From positions 1-64,000 of the forward strand of contig NZ_JAPMIU010000014.1 in assembly GCF_026410505.1 (NCBI RefSeq): a stretch of DNA of 64,000 nt, in the 5' to 3' direction. The notes under the pieces were generated by a model. The model was not told the origin of the DNA. It was given only the letters and a program-made list of their open reading frames with translations, and made no database searches. This document shows, piece after piece, positions 51,139-59,879 of the stretch. The position numbers and the translations under genes were made by a program. The stretch is from Frateuria hangzhouensis. Lineage in GTDB: Bacteria; Pseudomonadota; Gammaproteobacteria; Xanthomonadales; Rhodanobacteraceae. Position 1 is the first letter of the stretch. Each line of letters begins with the position of its first letter.

Positions 51139-52059
51139 TTACGGCGCGGCCGAAGTCCAGCTCGCCACCTGCTCCGCGTGGGCCTTCACCCATGCCTTGG
51201 CATTGGCCATCGCATCGGCGCCCTGCGCCTGGTCGGCAGCCATCACCTGCTGCATCGCCTCGGGCGTCCAGTGGAAGCCATCGAGGATCTGCCAGGCCTT
51301 CGGGCTGTCCTGCTTGAGCCCCTTGCGCACCAGCGTGTCGATGTTCTCGGCACCGCCGTAGACGCCCTTGGGATCGGACAGGTACTTGAGATCCCAGCGC
51401 GCCCACATCCAGTGCGGCGTCCAGCCGGTGACCACGATCCACTGCTGGTTGTCGATGGCGCTCTTGAGCGCCGCGGTCATGGTGGCGCCGCTGCCGTCGA
51501 TCAGTTTCAGCGGGAGCTGGTACTCGTCGATCGCCTTGTGGGTGATGCCCATCTCGCCGGCGCCCGGATCGATGCCGACAATGCGGTCCTGGAACTTGCC
51601 GGCGTTGGCTGCGAGCTGGTCGATCGAATCGATGGTGACGTAGTCGGGCACGACCAGGCCGATCTTGGTGCCGCTCATGTTGGGACCCAGGTCATCGAGC
51701 TTGTCCCGGGTGCGCTCGAAGTAATTTTTATGGGTGCTGGGCAGCCAGGCGCAGACGGTGGCGTCGGCATCGCCCTGCGCCAGCGCCTGGTACATCGCCG
51801 CGCCGCTGACCGAAAGCGCATCGACCTTGAAGCCCTGCTGCTCGAGCACCGACTGCACCACGTGGGTGGCGGCCGTGCAGCTGGCCCATTCGACGTAGAC
51901 CAGCTTGATGGTCTTGTCCGCCGGGCTGGTCGATGCACCCGCGTCGGAAGCGGTGTCCTGCCCGGCCGGCGAACAGGCACCCAGCACGGTGGCGGCGAGC
52001 ACGCCGACGATCGCCGCGCGCAGGCGGTTGCCCTGCTGTCGATTGAAAAAGGTTCCCAT
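51139..52059 (-). CDS. proX: Glycine betaine/proline ABC transporter substrate-binding lipoprotein
   Basis: A 306-residue OpuAC-type binding protein. Lipobox VLGAC (Cys29), so anchored to a membrane. IKLVYVEWASCTAATHVVQSVLEQQGF starts the domain, and aromatic residues (CAWLPSTHKNYF, VTGWTPHWMWARWD) are placed like the Trp/Tyr cage that holds quaternary ammonium groups. RBS AAGGAGA before ATG 52059. Third gene of the proV-proW-proX order. Exact substrate (glycine betaine, proline betaine, choline) is not decided by sequence. Confidence 0.9.
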   Translation of the reverse strand: MGTFFNRQQGNRLRAAIVGVLAATVLGACSPAGQDTASDAGASTSPADKTIKLVYVEWASCTAATHVVQSVLEQQGFKVDALSVSGAAMYQALAQGDADATVCAWLPSTHKNYFERTRDKLDDLGPNMSGTKIGLVVPDYVTIDSIDQLAANAGKFQDRIVGIDPGAGEMGITHKAIDEYQLPLKLIDGSGATMTAALKSAIDNQQWIVVTGWTPHWMWARWDLKYLSDPKGVYGGAENIDTLVRKGLKQDSPKAWQILDGFHWTPEAMQQVMAADQAQGADAMANAKAWVKAHAEQVASWTSAAP

Positions 52060-52085
52060 GGCATTCTCCTTTGGCTGTGCCGCGA

Positions 52086-52940
52086 TCACTTCGCGGCCTT
52101 GGCGGACGGGTTGCGCCCGATACGTTGGGTGACACGGTCCAGGATCATCGCCAGGATCACGATGGCGATGCCGGCCTCGAAGCCCTTGCCCGGCTCCAGC
52201 CTTTGGATCGCCCGCCAGACTTCGCCGCCCAGGCCGCCGGCACCGATCATCGCGGCGATCACCACCATCGACAGCGACAGCATGATGGTCTGGTTGACGC
52301 CGGCCATGATGGTCGGCACCGCCATCGGCAACTGCACCTTGAACAGCTTCTGCCGGCGGGTGGAGCCGAACGCGTCGGCCGCCTCGACCAGGTCTTCGGG
52401 CACCTGGCGGATGCCCAGCGCGGTCAGGCGGATGGTCGGCGGCGTGGCGAAGATCACCGTGGCGACGCTGGCCGACACCGCGCCCAGGCCGAAGAACGGA
52501 ATCGCCGGGATCAGGTAGACAAACGCCGGCATGGTCTGCATGAAATCCAGCAGCGGCATGACGACGCGCGAGGTGCGCGTGCTCAACGCCGCGGCGATAC
52601 CCAGCGGCAGGCCGATCGCCACCGCGATCAGGGTCGAGATCAGCACCAGGGTGAAGGTTTCCACCGTGGCCGACCACAGCCGCAGGTCCCACAGCAAGAG
52701 CAGCCCGAGCAGGCTGAACAGGGCCACGCGCCAACCGGCGGCGCGCCAGGCGACCAGTGCGACGGCGGCGATCAGCAGCCACGGCGGCAGCCACAACAGG
52801 CCATTCACCAGGCCATCGATCAGGATCGAGATGAAATGGCTGAACGCCTTGGTGATGAACGCGCCATGCGCGGTCAGCCAGTCCAGCGCTACGTCGATGC
52901 CGTGCGCCAGCGGGAGTTTGGGGACAGTCATCAGGCTCAT
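52086..52940 (-). CDS. proW: Glycine betaine/proline ABC transporter permease
   Basis: A 284-residue permease. About seven hydrophobic segments; the ABC-permease EAA loop is EAADAFGSTRRQKLFKVQLP. MVVIAAMIGAGGLGGEVW is typical of the ProW/OpuAB group. N-terminus precedes the conserved part by ~50 residues. Its start overlaps the proV stop (ATGA) and proX follows after 26 nt. Dimer with ProV at the inner membrane. Confidence 0.93.
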   Translation of the reverse strand: MSLMTVPKLPLAHGIDVALDWLTAHGAFITKAFSHFISILIDGLVNGLLWLPPWLLIAAVALVAWRAAGWRVALFSLLGLLLLWDLRLWSATVETFTLVLISTLIAVAIGLPLGIAAALSTRTSRVVMPLLDFMQTMPAFVYLIPAIPFFGLGAVSASVATVIFATPPTIRLTALGIRQVPEDLVEAADAFGSTRRQKLFKVQLPMAVPTIMAGVNQTIMLSLSMVVIAAMIGAGGLGGEVWRAIQRLEPGKGFEAGIAIVILAMILDRVTQRIGRNPSAKAAK

Positions 52941-54163
52941 GCGCGCGCCTCCGGGGTCGGGGCCAGCATCTGGGCGGCCGGCGCCGAGCGGCTCTGCGCC
53001 AGCGCGTTGATCACGCGTGGCCGGGTGACCACCCCGAGCAGCTTGCGTTCGGCGTCGACTACCGGCAGCCGGTACGGCCAGGCGGCCATCTGGTTGATGA
53101 TCTCGGCCAGCGGCGTGTCCGGGTCGAGCGTGGGCGCGTCGTGCTGGACCCGCGCGGCAATGCTCTGCTGGCCCTCGCGCATGGCCTGGTCCAGCGCATC
53201 CAGGGTGATCATGCCGACCAGCGTGTGATCACGCTCGACCACCAGCATGCTGGTGTCGTTGCCCTCGGTCATCTTGTGCAGCACGGTGCGTGGGCCGTCC
53301 TGCGGGAAGGCCACCTCGCGCGCGCGGCCCATCACCGAGCGCGCGGTGAGCACGCGCGACATGTCCACGTTCTCCACGAAGCGCTCGACGTAGGCGTCGG
53401 CGGGATGGTTGAGGATCTCCTCCGGCGTGCCGATCTGCACCACGCGGCCGTCCTTCATCAGCACGATGCGGTCGCCGATCTGCAGCGCCTCGTCCAGGTC
53501 GTGGGTGATGAACACGATGGTCTTTTTCATGCGCCGTTGCAGCGAGGCGAGCTCCTGCTGCATGTCGCGGCGGATCAGCGGATCGAGCGCACTGAACGCC
53601 TCGTCCATCAGCAGAATGTCGGACTTGACCGCCAGCGCCCGGGCCAGGCCCACACGCTGCTGCATGCCGCCGCTCAACTGGCCGGGCTTGGCGTTTTCCC
53701 AACCCTTCAGGCCGACCAGCTCAAGCGCCTCGATGGCCCGTGCACGGCGCTCGGCCGGCTCCACGCCCTGCACTTCCAGCCCGTAGGCGGCGTTGTCCGC
53801 CACGCTGCGATGCGGAAACAGCGCGAAGTGCTGGAACACCATGCTGATCTTGCGCCGACGCAGGTTCAGCAGCTGCTCGCGATCGGAGCGGGTGATGTCC
53901 TCGCCGTCGATGAAGATGCTGCCGCGGGTGGACGTATTGAGGCGGTTGAGGCAACGCAGCAGGGTCGACTTGCCGCTGCCGCTCAAACCCATGATGACGA
54001 GCAGCTCGCCCTCTTCTACGCTGAAGGAAACGTCGGCAATGCCCACGGCGTGGCCGGTCTTGCGGATGTCCGCGTTGCTCGCGCCGCCGTCGAGCATGCG
54101 CAAGGCCTGCTCGGGATGCGGTCCGAAGACCTTGGTGAGCCTGTCTACCTTTATTTTTTTCAT
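52937..54163 (-). CDS. proV: Glycine betaine/proline ABC transporter ATP-binding protein
   Basis: A 408-residue ATPase. Walker [11 protein letters not shown] loop [14 protein letters not shown], signature [15 protein letters not shown], Walker [15 protein letters not shown] loop [10 protein letters not shown]. Two C-terminal CBS domains (about residues 280-395), which in OpuA sense ionic strength. N-terminal [15 protein letters not shown]...[14 protein letters not shown] is the ProV/OpuAA form. A good promoter sits ~155 nt upstream. Divergent from the epimerase gene. Confidence 0.95.
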   Translation of the reverse strand: MKKIKVDRLTKVFGPHPEQALRMLDGGASNADIRKTGHAVGIADVSFSVEEGELLVIMGLSGSGKSTLLRCLNRLNTSTRGSIFIDGEDITRSDREQLLNLRRRKISMVFQHFALFPHRSVADNAAYGLEVQGVEPAERRARAIEALELVGLKGWENAKPGQLSGGMQQRVGLARALAVKSDILLMDEAFSALDPLIRRDMQQELASLQRRMKKTIVFITHDLDEALQIGDRIVLMKDGRVVQIGTPEEILNHPADAYVERFVENVDMSRVLTARSVMGRAREVAFPQDGPRTVLHKMTEGNDTSMLVVERDHTLVGMITLDALDQAMREGQQSIAARVQHDAPTLDPDTPLAEIINQMAAWPYRLPVVDAERKLLGVVTRPRVINALAQSRSAPAAQMLAPTPEARA

Positions 54164-54511
54164 GGGCCTCTGCCTGGATTTTTCTTGGCCACACTCGGTG
54201 CAAGGACCGCGCGGCTGCGCTTCGACGAAGCGACATGGGGCAATCGCTGGGGCAAGAAGACGCCAGGGCGAGGGCACGAAGACATGCCAGCCCAGGTTTG
54301 CGGAGAAGGAATCCCGCCATTGTAGCGGATCGCCGCAGCTAGCTCAAATAAGCACGGCGCGCAATAGATGCGTGATCAAGAAATGATGGGTGTTTTGTTA
54401 CCAGTCAGCTAAACACGATGCCCACGCACCAGCGTCCGCACGGCCGCCTGACGCCGGCAATGCAACCTGCCCCGCTAGAATCACCATTCCTGTACCGAAC
54501 GGAATCCCGAT
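54164..54511. other. Divergent regulatory spacer between proV and the epimerase gene
   Basis: It holds the proV promoter (54319-54347), an A/T-richer stretch near 54345-54415 (possible operator region for osmotic control) and a TAGAAT box at 54477-54482 for the epimerase. No gene seen. Confidence 0.5.
54319..54347 (-). promoter_or_regulatory. Sigma-70-type promoter of the proVWX-porin operon
   Basis: On the minus strand: TTGAGC, 17 nt, TACAAT. Predicted start is about 148 nt before the proV ATG, leaving a long leader. Confidence 0.5.
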
Positions 54512-55519
54512 ATGCGCATCCTCGTCACCGGCACGGCCGGTTTCATCGGCGCGGCCCTTGCCAGGCGGCTGCTCGAACGCGGCGACGAGGTCTACGGCAT
54601 CGACAACCACAACGACTACTACGACCCGTCGTTGAAAGAAGCGCGCCTGGCGCAGTTCGCCGGGCATCCGGCCTACACCCACCTTCGCGCGGACCTGGCC
54701 GATGCCGATGCGGTCGACCGCGCCTTCGCCGACTTCCAGCCGCAACGCGTGGTGAACCTGGCCGCGCAGGCCGGCGTGCGCTACTCGCTGAAGAACCCGC
54801 GCGCCTACGTGCGAAGCAACCTGGACGGCTTCCTCAACATCCTCGAGGGCTGCCGCCACGCCAAGGTCGAGCACCTGGTCTACGCCTCGTCCAGCTCGGT
54901 CTACGGCGCCAACCGCAAGATGCCGTTCGCGGTGGAAGACGCGGTCGACCATCCGGTCAGCCTGTATGCGGCCAGCAAGAAGGCCAACGAGTTGATGGCA
55001 CACAGCTACAGCCATCTCTACGACCTGCCCACCACCGGCCTGCGCTTCTTCACCGTGTACGGCCCCTGGGGCCGGCCGGACATGTCGCCGATGCTGTTCG
55101 CCGACCGCATCAGCCGCGGCGAGCCGATCGACGTGTTCAACTTCGGCAATCACAGCCGCGACTTCACCTACATCGACGACATCGTCGAAGGCGTCATCCG
55201 CACGCTCGACCATCCGGCCCGGCCCGATCCGGCCTACGACGCCGAACGACCGAGCCCCGGCACCTCCGGCGCACCCTACCGGGTCTACAACATCGGCAAC
55301 GACCAGCCGGTGCAGCTACTGCGCTTCATCGAACTGCTCGAGCAGAACCTCGGCCGCACGGTGGAAAAGAACCTGCTGCCCATGCAGCCCGGCGACGTGC
55401 CCGACACCTGGGCCGACGTCTCCGCCCTGCGCCGCGACGTCGGCTACGCGCCGGATACGTCGATCGAGGAAGGCGTGGCCCGCTTCGTGAAGTGGTATCG
55501 CGAATACCACCAGGACTGA
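54512..55519 (+). CDS. NAD-dependent epimerase, probable UDP-glucuronate 4-epimerase
   Basis: A 335-residue short-chain dehydrogenase. N-terminal TGTAGFIGAALA binds NAD; SSSSVYGANRKMPF and YAASKKANE carry the Ser/Tyr/Lys triad. GIDNHNDYYDPSLKEARL and FFTVYGPWGRPDM are the hallmarks of bacterial UDP-glucuronate 4-epimerases, which make UDP-galacturonate for surface polysaccharides. ATG at 54512. No polysaccharide cluster is nearby, so the end product is unknown. Confidence 0.9.
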   Translation: MRILVTGTAGFIGAALARRLLERGDEVYGIDNHNDYYDPSLKEARLAQFAGHPAYTHLRADLADADAVDRAFADFQPQRVVNLAAQAGVRYSLKNPRAYVRSNLDGFLNILEGCRHAKVEHLVYASSSSVYGANRKMPFAVEDAVDHPVSLYAASKKANELMAHSYSHLYDLPTTGLRFFTVYGPWGRPDMSPMLFADRISRGEPIDVFNFGNHSRDFTYIDDIVEGVIRTLDHPARPDPAYDAERPSPGTSGAPYRVYNIGNDQPVQLLRFIELLEQNLGRTVEKNLLPMQPGDVPDTWADVSALRRDVGYAPDTSIEEGVARFVKWYREYHQD

Positions 55520-55554
55520 CTTCCGCCAGGAATGGCTTGACCCGATGGCCTTTT

Positions 55555-55625
55555 GTAGGAGCGCACCCTGTGCGCGGCCGCGACGTAGGCCCAGCTGTAC
55601 GGTCGCGCACAGGGTGCGCTCCTAC
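55555..55625. repeat. REPIN-like inverted repeat, GTAGGAGCGCACC family
   Basis: GTAGGAGCGCACCCTGTGCGCG and its inverse GCGCACAGGGTGCGCTCCTAC-type arm in the convergent epimerase/hemJ spacer. Confidence 0.85.
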
Positions 55626-55647
55626 ACGGCGGACGTCTAACCTTCAA

Positions 55648-56097
55648 TCAGAACGGCTTGGCCAGCACCAGGAAGATCACCCCCAGCAGCAAAAGCACCG
55701 GCAGCTCGTTGAGCCACCGCAACGCCCCGGCCGACGGCAACGCCCCGCCCTTTTCGCTCCGCTTGAGCATCCGCCCCACCACGATGAAGTACGCCAGCAA
55801 TACCGCCACCAGCCCCAGCTTCAGATCGATCCAGTGCATGCCCGCCGCCACGTTCGGCAACGTCGAGGGAAACACCCGCCACCCCTGCCACAACACCAGG
55901 CCGAACAGAAAGGCCATGCCGAACATGTTGTGCCCGAACTTGTACAACCGCCGCCCCATCAACAGCAGCCGCGCCCGCACCGCAGGTTCACCGCCCGCCT
56001 CGGCCACATTCACCAGGATGCGCGGCAGGTAGAACACCGTCGCCATCCAGGCGATGACGAACAGCAGGTGGAAGGATTTGATCCAGAGGTAGGTCAT
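55648..56097 (-). CDS. hemJ: Protoporphyrinogen IX oxidase HemJ (UPF0093/CopD-like)
   Basis: A 149-residue membrane protein with four helices. MTYLWIKSFHLLFVIAWMA contains His10, the likely heme ligand, and MHWIDLKLGLVAVLLAY is the second conserved block. It oxidises protoporphyrinogen IX late in heme synthesis where HemG/HemY are absent (known for cyanobacteria and Alpha/Gammaproteobacteria). Start at 56097 gives the exact family N-terminus. Monocistronic. Confidence 0.9.
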   Translation of the reverse strand: MTYLWIKSFHLLFVIAWMATVFYLPRILVNVAEAGGEPAVRARLLLMGRRLYKFGHNMFGMAFLFGLVLWQGWRVFPSTLPNVAAGMHWIDLKLGLVAVLLAYFIVVGRMLKRSEKGGALPSAGALRWLNELPVLLLLGVIFLVLAKPF

Positions 56098-56519
56098 GGT
56101 TGCGGCGCCTGGTAACGAAACCGTGCCATTGTGGCGCACTACCTGCTGCTCCGGGGCCTGTCCGGTCGCCGGCCACCACAGGACACGCACGCATCATCCG
56201 ATGATCGTACCCGCGACCTGCGTTTCCGGTTCGGTGGCGGCCGGGGCCGAACGGCCGTGTCAGGCCCCCTGGCCGACGGCGCGGGCCGAAGAGCTTGCAC
56301 GTGAGAAAAAGCGGTGCATCGCGCGCGGCGCGCTGCAGCCAACCGCAGCGCTCCGCAAAGTGCTGGCGGTCAAAAATGGCTCCCCTTAGGTGGCGTGAAG
56401 CAACGTCATTCTGACGAATGGGCGCACCGGCCAAGCCGTGATGGCGGCCATCTGACGATAGGAGATCACACAAAGGTCTGTAGCATTATCCCTAACACCC
56501 TTCTGATCGGCTCCCCTCG
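56098..56519. other. Spacer between hemJ and yajD, no gene recognised
   Basis: I see no family-like coding sequence, repeat copy or clear terminator. Small frames here (for example one at 56314-56523) have biased, non-protein-like content. Confidence 0.45.
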
Positions 56520-56903
56520 ATGAATCCGCACAAGCCCGATGCCGCCAAACTCGATCGCATCGTCGCCGAGGCCCGCCGCGCTGCCGAACAACGCGAACTG
56601 GGCTATCGCGAGCGCGCGCTGAAAATGTACCCGTGGGTGTGCGGCCGCTGCGCACGCGAATTCACCCGCACCAATCTGCGCGAGCTGACCGTGCACCACC
56701 GCAACCACAACCACGACGACAACCCGCCCGATGGCAGCAACTGGGAACTGTTGTGCGTGTATTGCCACGACAACGAGCATTCGCGCCACATCGACCACGT
56801 GCGTGGCGCCGGCTACGAAGCCACTGACGCGGCACCCGCCACCGGCAACCCGTTCGCCGACCTCAAGGCGATGCTGGAAGGCAATGGGAAACGCGGGACC
56901 TGA
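56520..56903 (+). CDS. yajD: HNH nuclease-family protein YajD
   Basis: A 127-residue HNH-fold protein. Cysteines in VCGRCAREF, the His pair in LTVHHRNHNHDDNPPDGSNW, and CVYCHDNEHSRH form the zinc/HNH site. Matches the YajD family, widely conserved and of unproven function. ATG at 56520 follows a weak site. The YajD of E. coli is the nearest named relative by memory. Confidence 0.9.
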   Translation: MNPHKPDAAKLDRIVAEARRAAEQRELGYRERALKMYPWVCGRCAREFTRTNLRELTVHHRNHNHDDNPPDGSNWELLCVYCHDNEHSRHIDHVRGAGYEATDAAPATGNPFADLKAMLEGNGKRGT

Positions 56904-57306
56904 CCCTCGGCATGCTCGCAAGGGGAGGGTTGGCGCGAGCGCCAGTGCGGCGATGCAACGCCTGTTCGACAAGATCTGCCGCGTCGCGCCGCTGGACGTG
57001 ACCGAAGGCCACCCTCCCTTGTAGGAGCCCACTCGTGGGCGATGCTCTTCGCGGGTCCGCCAAAGAGCATCGCCCACAAGTGGGCTCTTACAGGGATATC
57101 TGGAGCAAGGCCGGGCGGCTCTCCAACCCCGACGTGGATGCTGTTTGGCTCCGACTGCCCCCACCCAGCCTCCCCTGCAAGCCGGGGAAAGGCTTGTCCA
57201 CAGCCGTACTGGCGAGCCTGCGGCTGCGTGAGGCGGGACGGTAGCTACGGACGCGAGTAATGCCGCACTTGTGGGCGATATTCCGACCTATCGTCCGAGG
57301 CCCTGC
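56904..57306. other. Spacer between yajD and a lipoprotein gene, with one REPIN
   Basis: The GTAGGAGCCCAC element at 57021-57091 is the only structure noticed. No gene seen. Confidence 0.5.
57021..57091. repeat. REPIN-like inverted repeat, GTAGGAGCCCAC family
   Basis: GTAGGAGCCCACTCGTGGGC then GATGCTCTT, spacer, AAGAGCATC and GCCCACAAGTGGGCTCTTAC. The long inner stem is well conserved. Confidence 0.85.
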
Positions 57307-57906
57307 TCAGAGCGGCTGGCTATACGGTCGTCCCGCGCGGCAATCGTCGATGTCGCCCGCCTCCAGGCTCGCGTAGGGACGCAGCGCCTGGACGCTGTCG
57401 ACCATGGTCACCTGGGTGTCGAGCATCGTCTGCAACAGCGCGCAGAACTCCGGCGAGTGCGGGATCGCGTTGGCATCGGCCTCCACGGCATCGCCCGCGT
57501 GGTCCGCGCCATGCATGACCAAGCCGAACAGCACGCGCGGTATCGCGAACTTCACCAGCCTGGATGCGTCGCGCAGGGAATGATCCACGACATCGAGCGC
57601 CGCGTGGCGGTACGCCAGCGTGGCGGCCTTCTGGCTGCGGTCGATCGGCAGTGTTTCATCGCCGATGGTCACGCTGCCGTCGGTTGCGATGGAGGCCGGG
57701 GGCAGGCCCTGGCTCGCCCGCAATTCCAGCGGCGCCTGGTGCGCCTGTATGCGGTCGGCCTCGATCTCGTGCCGTGCGGACGTCGCGCAACCGCCGACCA
57801 GGGCGGCGAGCAGGAGAATGCCGATGCCCGGCAGGCTTCGGCGGGCAGCGCCGATTGCGGTGCTACCTGACCGAACGGACGGATGGATGGCCGAACCTGA
57901 CTTCAT
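57307..57906 (-). CDS. Hypothetical lipoprotein
   Basis: A 199-residue protein, not recognised. Signal region with lipobox LVGGC (Cys40) after an unusually long N-terminus; an internal start would give a shorter signal. The rest is soluble and helical (ATLAYRHAALDVVDHSLRDASRLVKFAIPRVLFG), with a VMHGADHAGD turn and one late cysteine pair region. Stands alone between yajD and a small metal-binding-like protein gene. Confidence 0.6.
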   Translation of the reverse strand: MKSGSAIHPSVRSGSTAIGAARRSLPGIGILLLAALVGGCATSARHEIEADRIQAHQAPLELRASQGLPPASIATDGSVTIGDETLPIDRSQKAATLAYRHAALDVVDHSLRDASRLVKFAIPRVLFGLVMHGADHAGDAVEADANAIPHSPEFCALLQTMLDTQVTMVDSVQALRPYASLEAGDIDDCRAGRPYSQPL

Positions 57907-58001
57907 GGGGGTGCCGTTTCGTACTGACGAAACATCACCCTAGGCGAGCACGCCGGCACCATCAATATGACTGTCGACAGGGGAACGCGCCCCGTGCGGC
58001 A

Positions 58002-58241
58002 CTAGCCGCAGTGGCCGCAGCAGGTGCTTCCGCCGCTGATGTGGACGTCCTTCTCCAGCGGCCTGACCACGCAGCCGAGCCCCTGCAGCACGTCCATGAC
58101 CTGTACGACGGTGGCGCTTGCGAGTACCTCCAGGCGACCGCGCCCGGCGTCAAGGGCAACCTCTACGCTCGGGTCGAGCCGGCGCAGCGCGGCGGCAAGG
58201 TCCGCGGCGACATGTCCGCGGGTGGAAAGTTCGAATTGCAT
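58002..58241 (-). CDS. Small HMA-like protein with C-terminal Cys-rich motif
   Basis: A 79-residue protein. The first ~62 residues pack like a ferredoxin-like HMA fold (MQFELSTRGHVAADLAAALRRLD...RLEVLASATVVQVMDVLQGLGC). The usual N-terminal CxxC is missing. Instead a C-terminal STCCGHCG provides three cysteines and a His. Binding of Cu, Zn or Fe-S is possible but not shown. AGGAG eight nt before ATG 58241 fixes the start. Confidence 0.6.
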   Translation of the reverse strand: MQFELSTRGHVAADLAAALRRLDPSVEVALDAGRGRLEVLASATVVQVMDVLQGLGCVVRPLEKDVHISGGSTCCGHCG

Positions 58242-58418
58242 GCGTCGCTCCTGGGGACGGGATGCCGGCATCGGCCGGCGCGGCATGATGCGCAATGCCC
58301 GCTCCCCTGCCCTTGATCCGGATCAATTGCGGCAGTGGTTGCCGCACGTCGGGCGCGCGGCCGATGCAACCGGGCGGAGCGGCTACCATCGGAACACCGC
58401 AGCTCCGGCATTCCCCGC

Positions 58419-59726
58419 ATGCGCCCGATCGAAAAGCAGGCTACCTCCGGCGTCTCGCGCGGCTCCATGGTGATCGCCGCGCTGTCGACGGTGGTGGAGT
58501 GGTACGACTTCACGCTCTACCTGTACTTCACCACGGTGCTTTCGCGGGTGTTCTTCGGCGGTGGCGAGAACTCGCTGCTGGCCACGCTCGCGGGCTTTGC
58601 CATCGCCTACGGCATGCGGCCGCTGGGCGCGATGGTGTTCGGCCACGTCGGCGACCGCATCGGGCGGCGTCGCACGCTGCTGCTGTCGATGATGCTGATG
58701 ACGATGGCGATGCTGGCCACGGCGTTGCTGCCCGATTACGCCACGATCGGGCCGGCGGCGGGTGTCCTGTTGATGCTGCTGCGCTGCTTGATGGCATTTT
58801 CGGTCGGCGGCGAATACACCGGCGTGGTGGCTTACCTGCTGGAAGGCGCACGTGCCGAGCGGCGCGGCCTGATTACTTCGCTGGCATCGGCCGCCAGCGA
58901 GATCGGCGCGTTGCTGGCCGTGGCCTTGTCGGCGTTGACGGTGGCGGTCATGGATGCCGCCGATCTGGACGCCTGGGGTTGGCGCATCCCTTTTTTCGCG
59001 GGGGCGGCGCTGGCCGGTGGCGTGTGGATCGCACGCTCGGCCATGGAGGAATCGCCGGATTTCCTGCGCCAGGTGGCGCAGCGCACGGTGCCCGACTCGC
59101 CACTGCGCCACACCCTCGCGCATCACCGGCCGGCACTGTTGCGCACCTTCGCCATCTCGGCGCTCGGTTCGATCACCTACTACGTCGGCATCACCTACGT
59201 GCCGACCTTCCTGAGTTCGTCGGGCGGACTCGCCGAGGGCCATTCGCTGGGGCTGTCGACGCTCGCCGCGGTGGCGGTGATCCTGGTCACGCCGCTGGCC
59301 GGCGCGTTGTCGGACCGGGTCGGACGCAAGCCGGTGCTGGTGTGGCTGGCGGTCGCGTCGGTGCTGCTGCCGCTGGCGATGTTCGGCCTGATGACGGACG
59401 GCGCCGAGGCGACCATCGCAGGTGCGGCGATCGTGCTGGCCTGCCTCGCCGGCGGGGTGAGTGCCGTCGGTGCACCGGCGACGGCCGAGCAGTTCCCCGG
59501 CGAAGGCCGGCTCAGCGGCCTGGCGCTGGGTGTGACGGTCGCCACGGCGATCTTCGGCGGCCTGACACCCTTCCTCGCCGAGTTGCTGATCCGTTCGACC
59601 GGTTGGAACGCCCTGCCTGGCGCCATGATCGCCGCGGTTGCCCTCGTGGTGCTGCCGGTCTTCCTGTCGATGCCGGAAACCCGTCCCGCGCGCCAGGCCG
59701 CGAACGAGGCAGGTGCGACTTCCTGA
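58419..59726 (+). CDS. MFS transporter, metabolite:H+ symporter (ProP/ShiA-like) family
   Basis: A 435-residue 12-helix transporter. VVEWYDFTLYLYFTTVLSRVFF near the N-terminus and the loop GHVGDRIGRRRTLLLS (D-R-x-G-R-R/K, between helices 2 and 3) are MHS-family signatures; a second copy DRVGRKPVLVW lies at the half-way repeat. Substrates in this family include proline/betaine, citrate, shikimate and alpha-ketoglutarate; not decidable here. ATG at 58419. Divergent from the Cys-rich small protein. Confidence 0.9.
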   Translation: MRPIEKQATSGVSRGSMVIAALSTVVEWYDFTLYLYFTTVLSRVFFGGGENSLLATLAGFAIAYGMRPLGAMVFGHVGDRIGRRRTLLLSMMLMTMAMLATALLPDYATIGPAAGVLLMLLRCLMAFSVGGEYTGVVAYLLEGARAERRGLITSLASAASEIGALLAVALSALTVAVMDAADLDAWGWRIPFFAGAALAGGVWIARSAMEESPDFLRQVAQRTVPDSPLRHTLAHHRPALLRTFAISALGSITYYVGITYVPTFLSSSGGLAEGHSLGLSTLAAVAVILVTPLAGALSDRVGRKPVLVWLAVASVLLPLAMFGLMTDGAEATIAGAAIVLACLAGGVSAVGAPATAEQFPGEGRLSGLALGVTVATAIFGGLTPFLAELLIRSTGWNALPGAMIAAVALVVLPVFLSMPETRPARQAANEAGATS

Positions 59727-59777
59727 AAGCAACCTCGAGTCACCACATTTGTCGGCTCGAAAGACCGGTTGCTCCCT

Positions 59778-59848
59778 GTAGGAGCCCACTTGTGGGCGAT
59801 GCTCTCCGCCGGATTCGACAGGAGCATCGCCCACAAGCGGGCTCCTAC
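59778..59848. repeat. REPIN-like inverted repeat, GTAGGAGCCCAC family
   Basis: GTAGGAGCCCACTTGTGGGC and GCCCACAAGCGGGCTCCTAC with inner stem GATGCTC/GAGCATC, between convergent MFS and M23 genes. Confidence 0.88.
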
Positions 59849-59879
59849 AACGGCGGCGGATGGGCGAGGTTCCCTGGAA

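Noticed and set aside
56314-56523. Small plus-strand frame of 69 codons
   Set aside because: No domain, no ribosome site, ends in the yajD start region; random-like composition.
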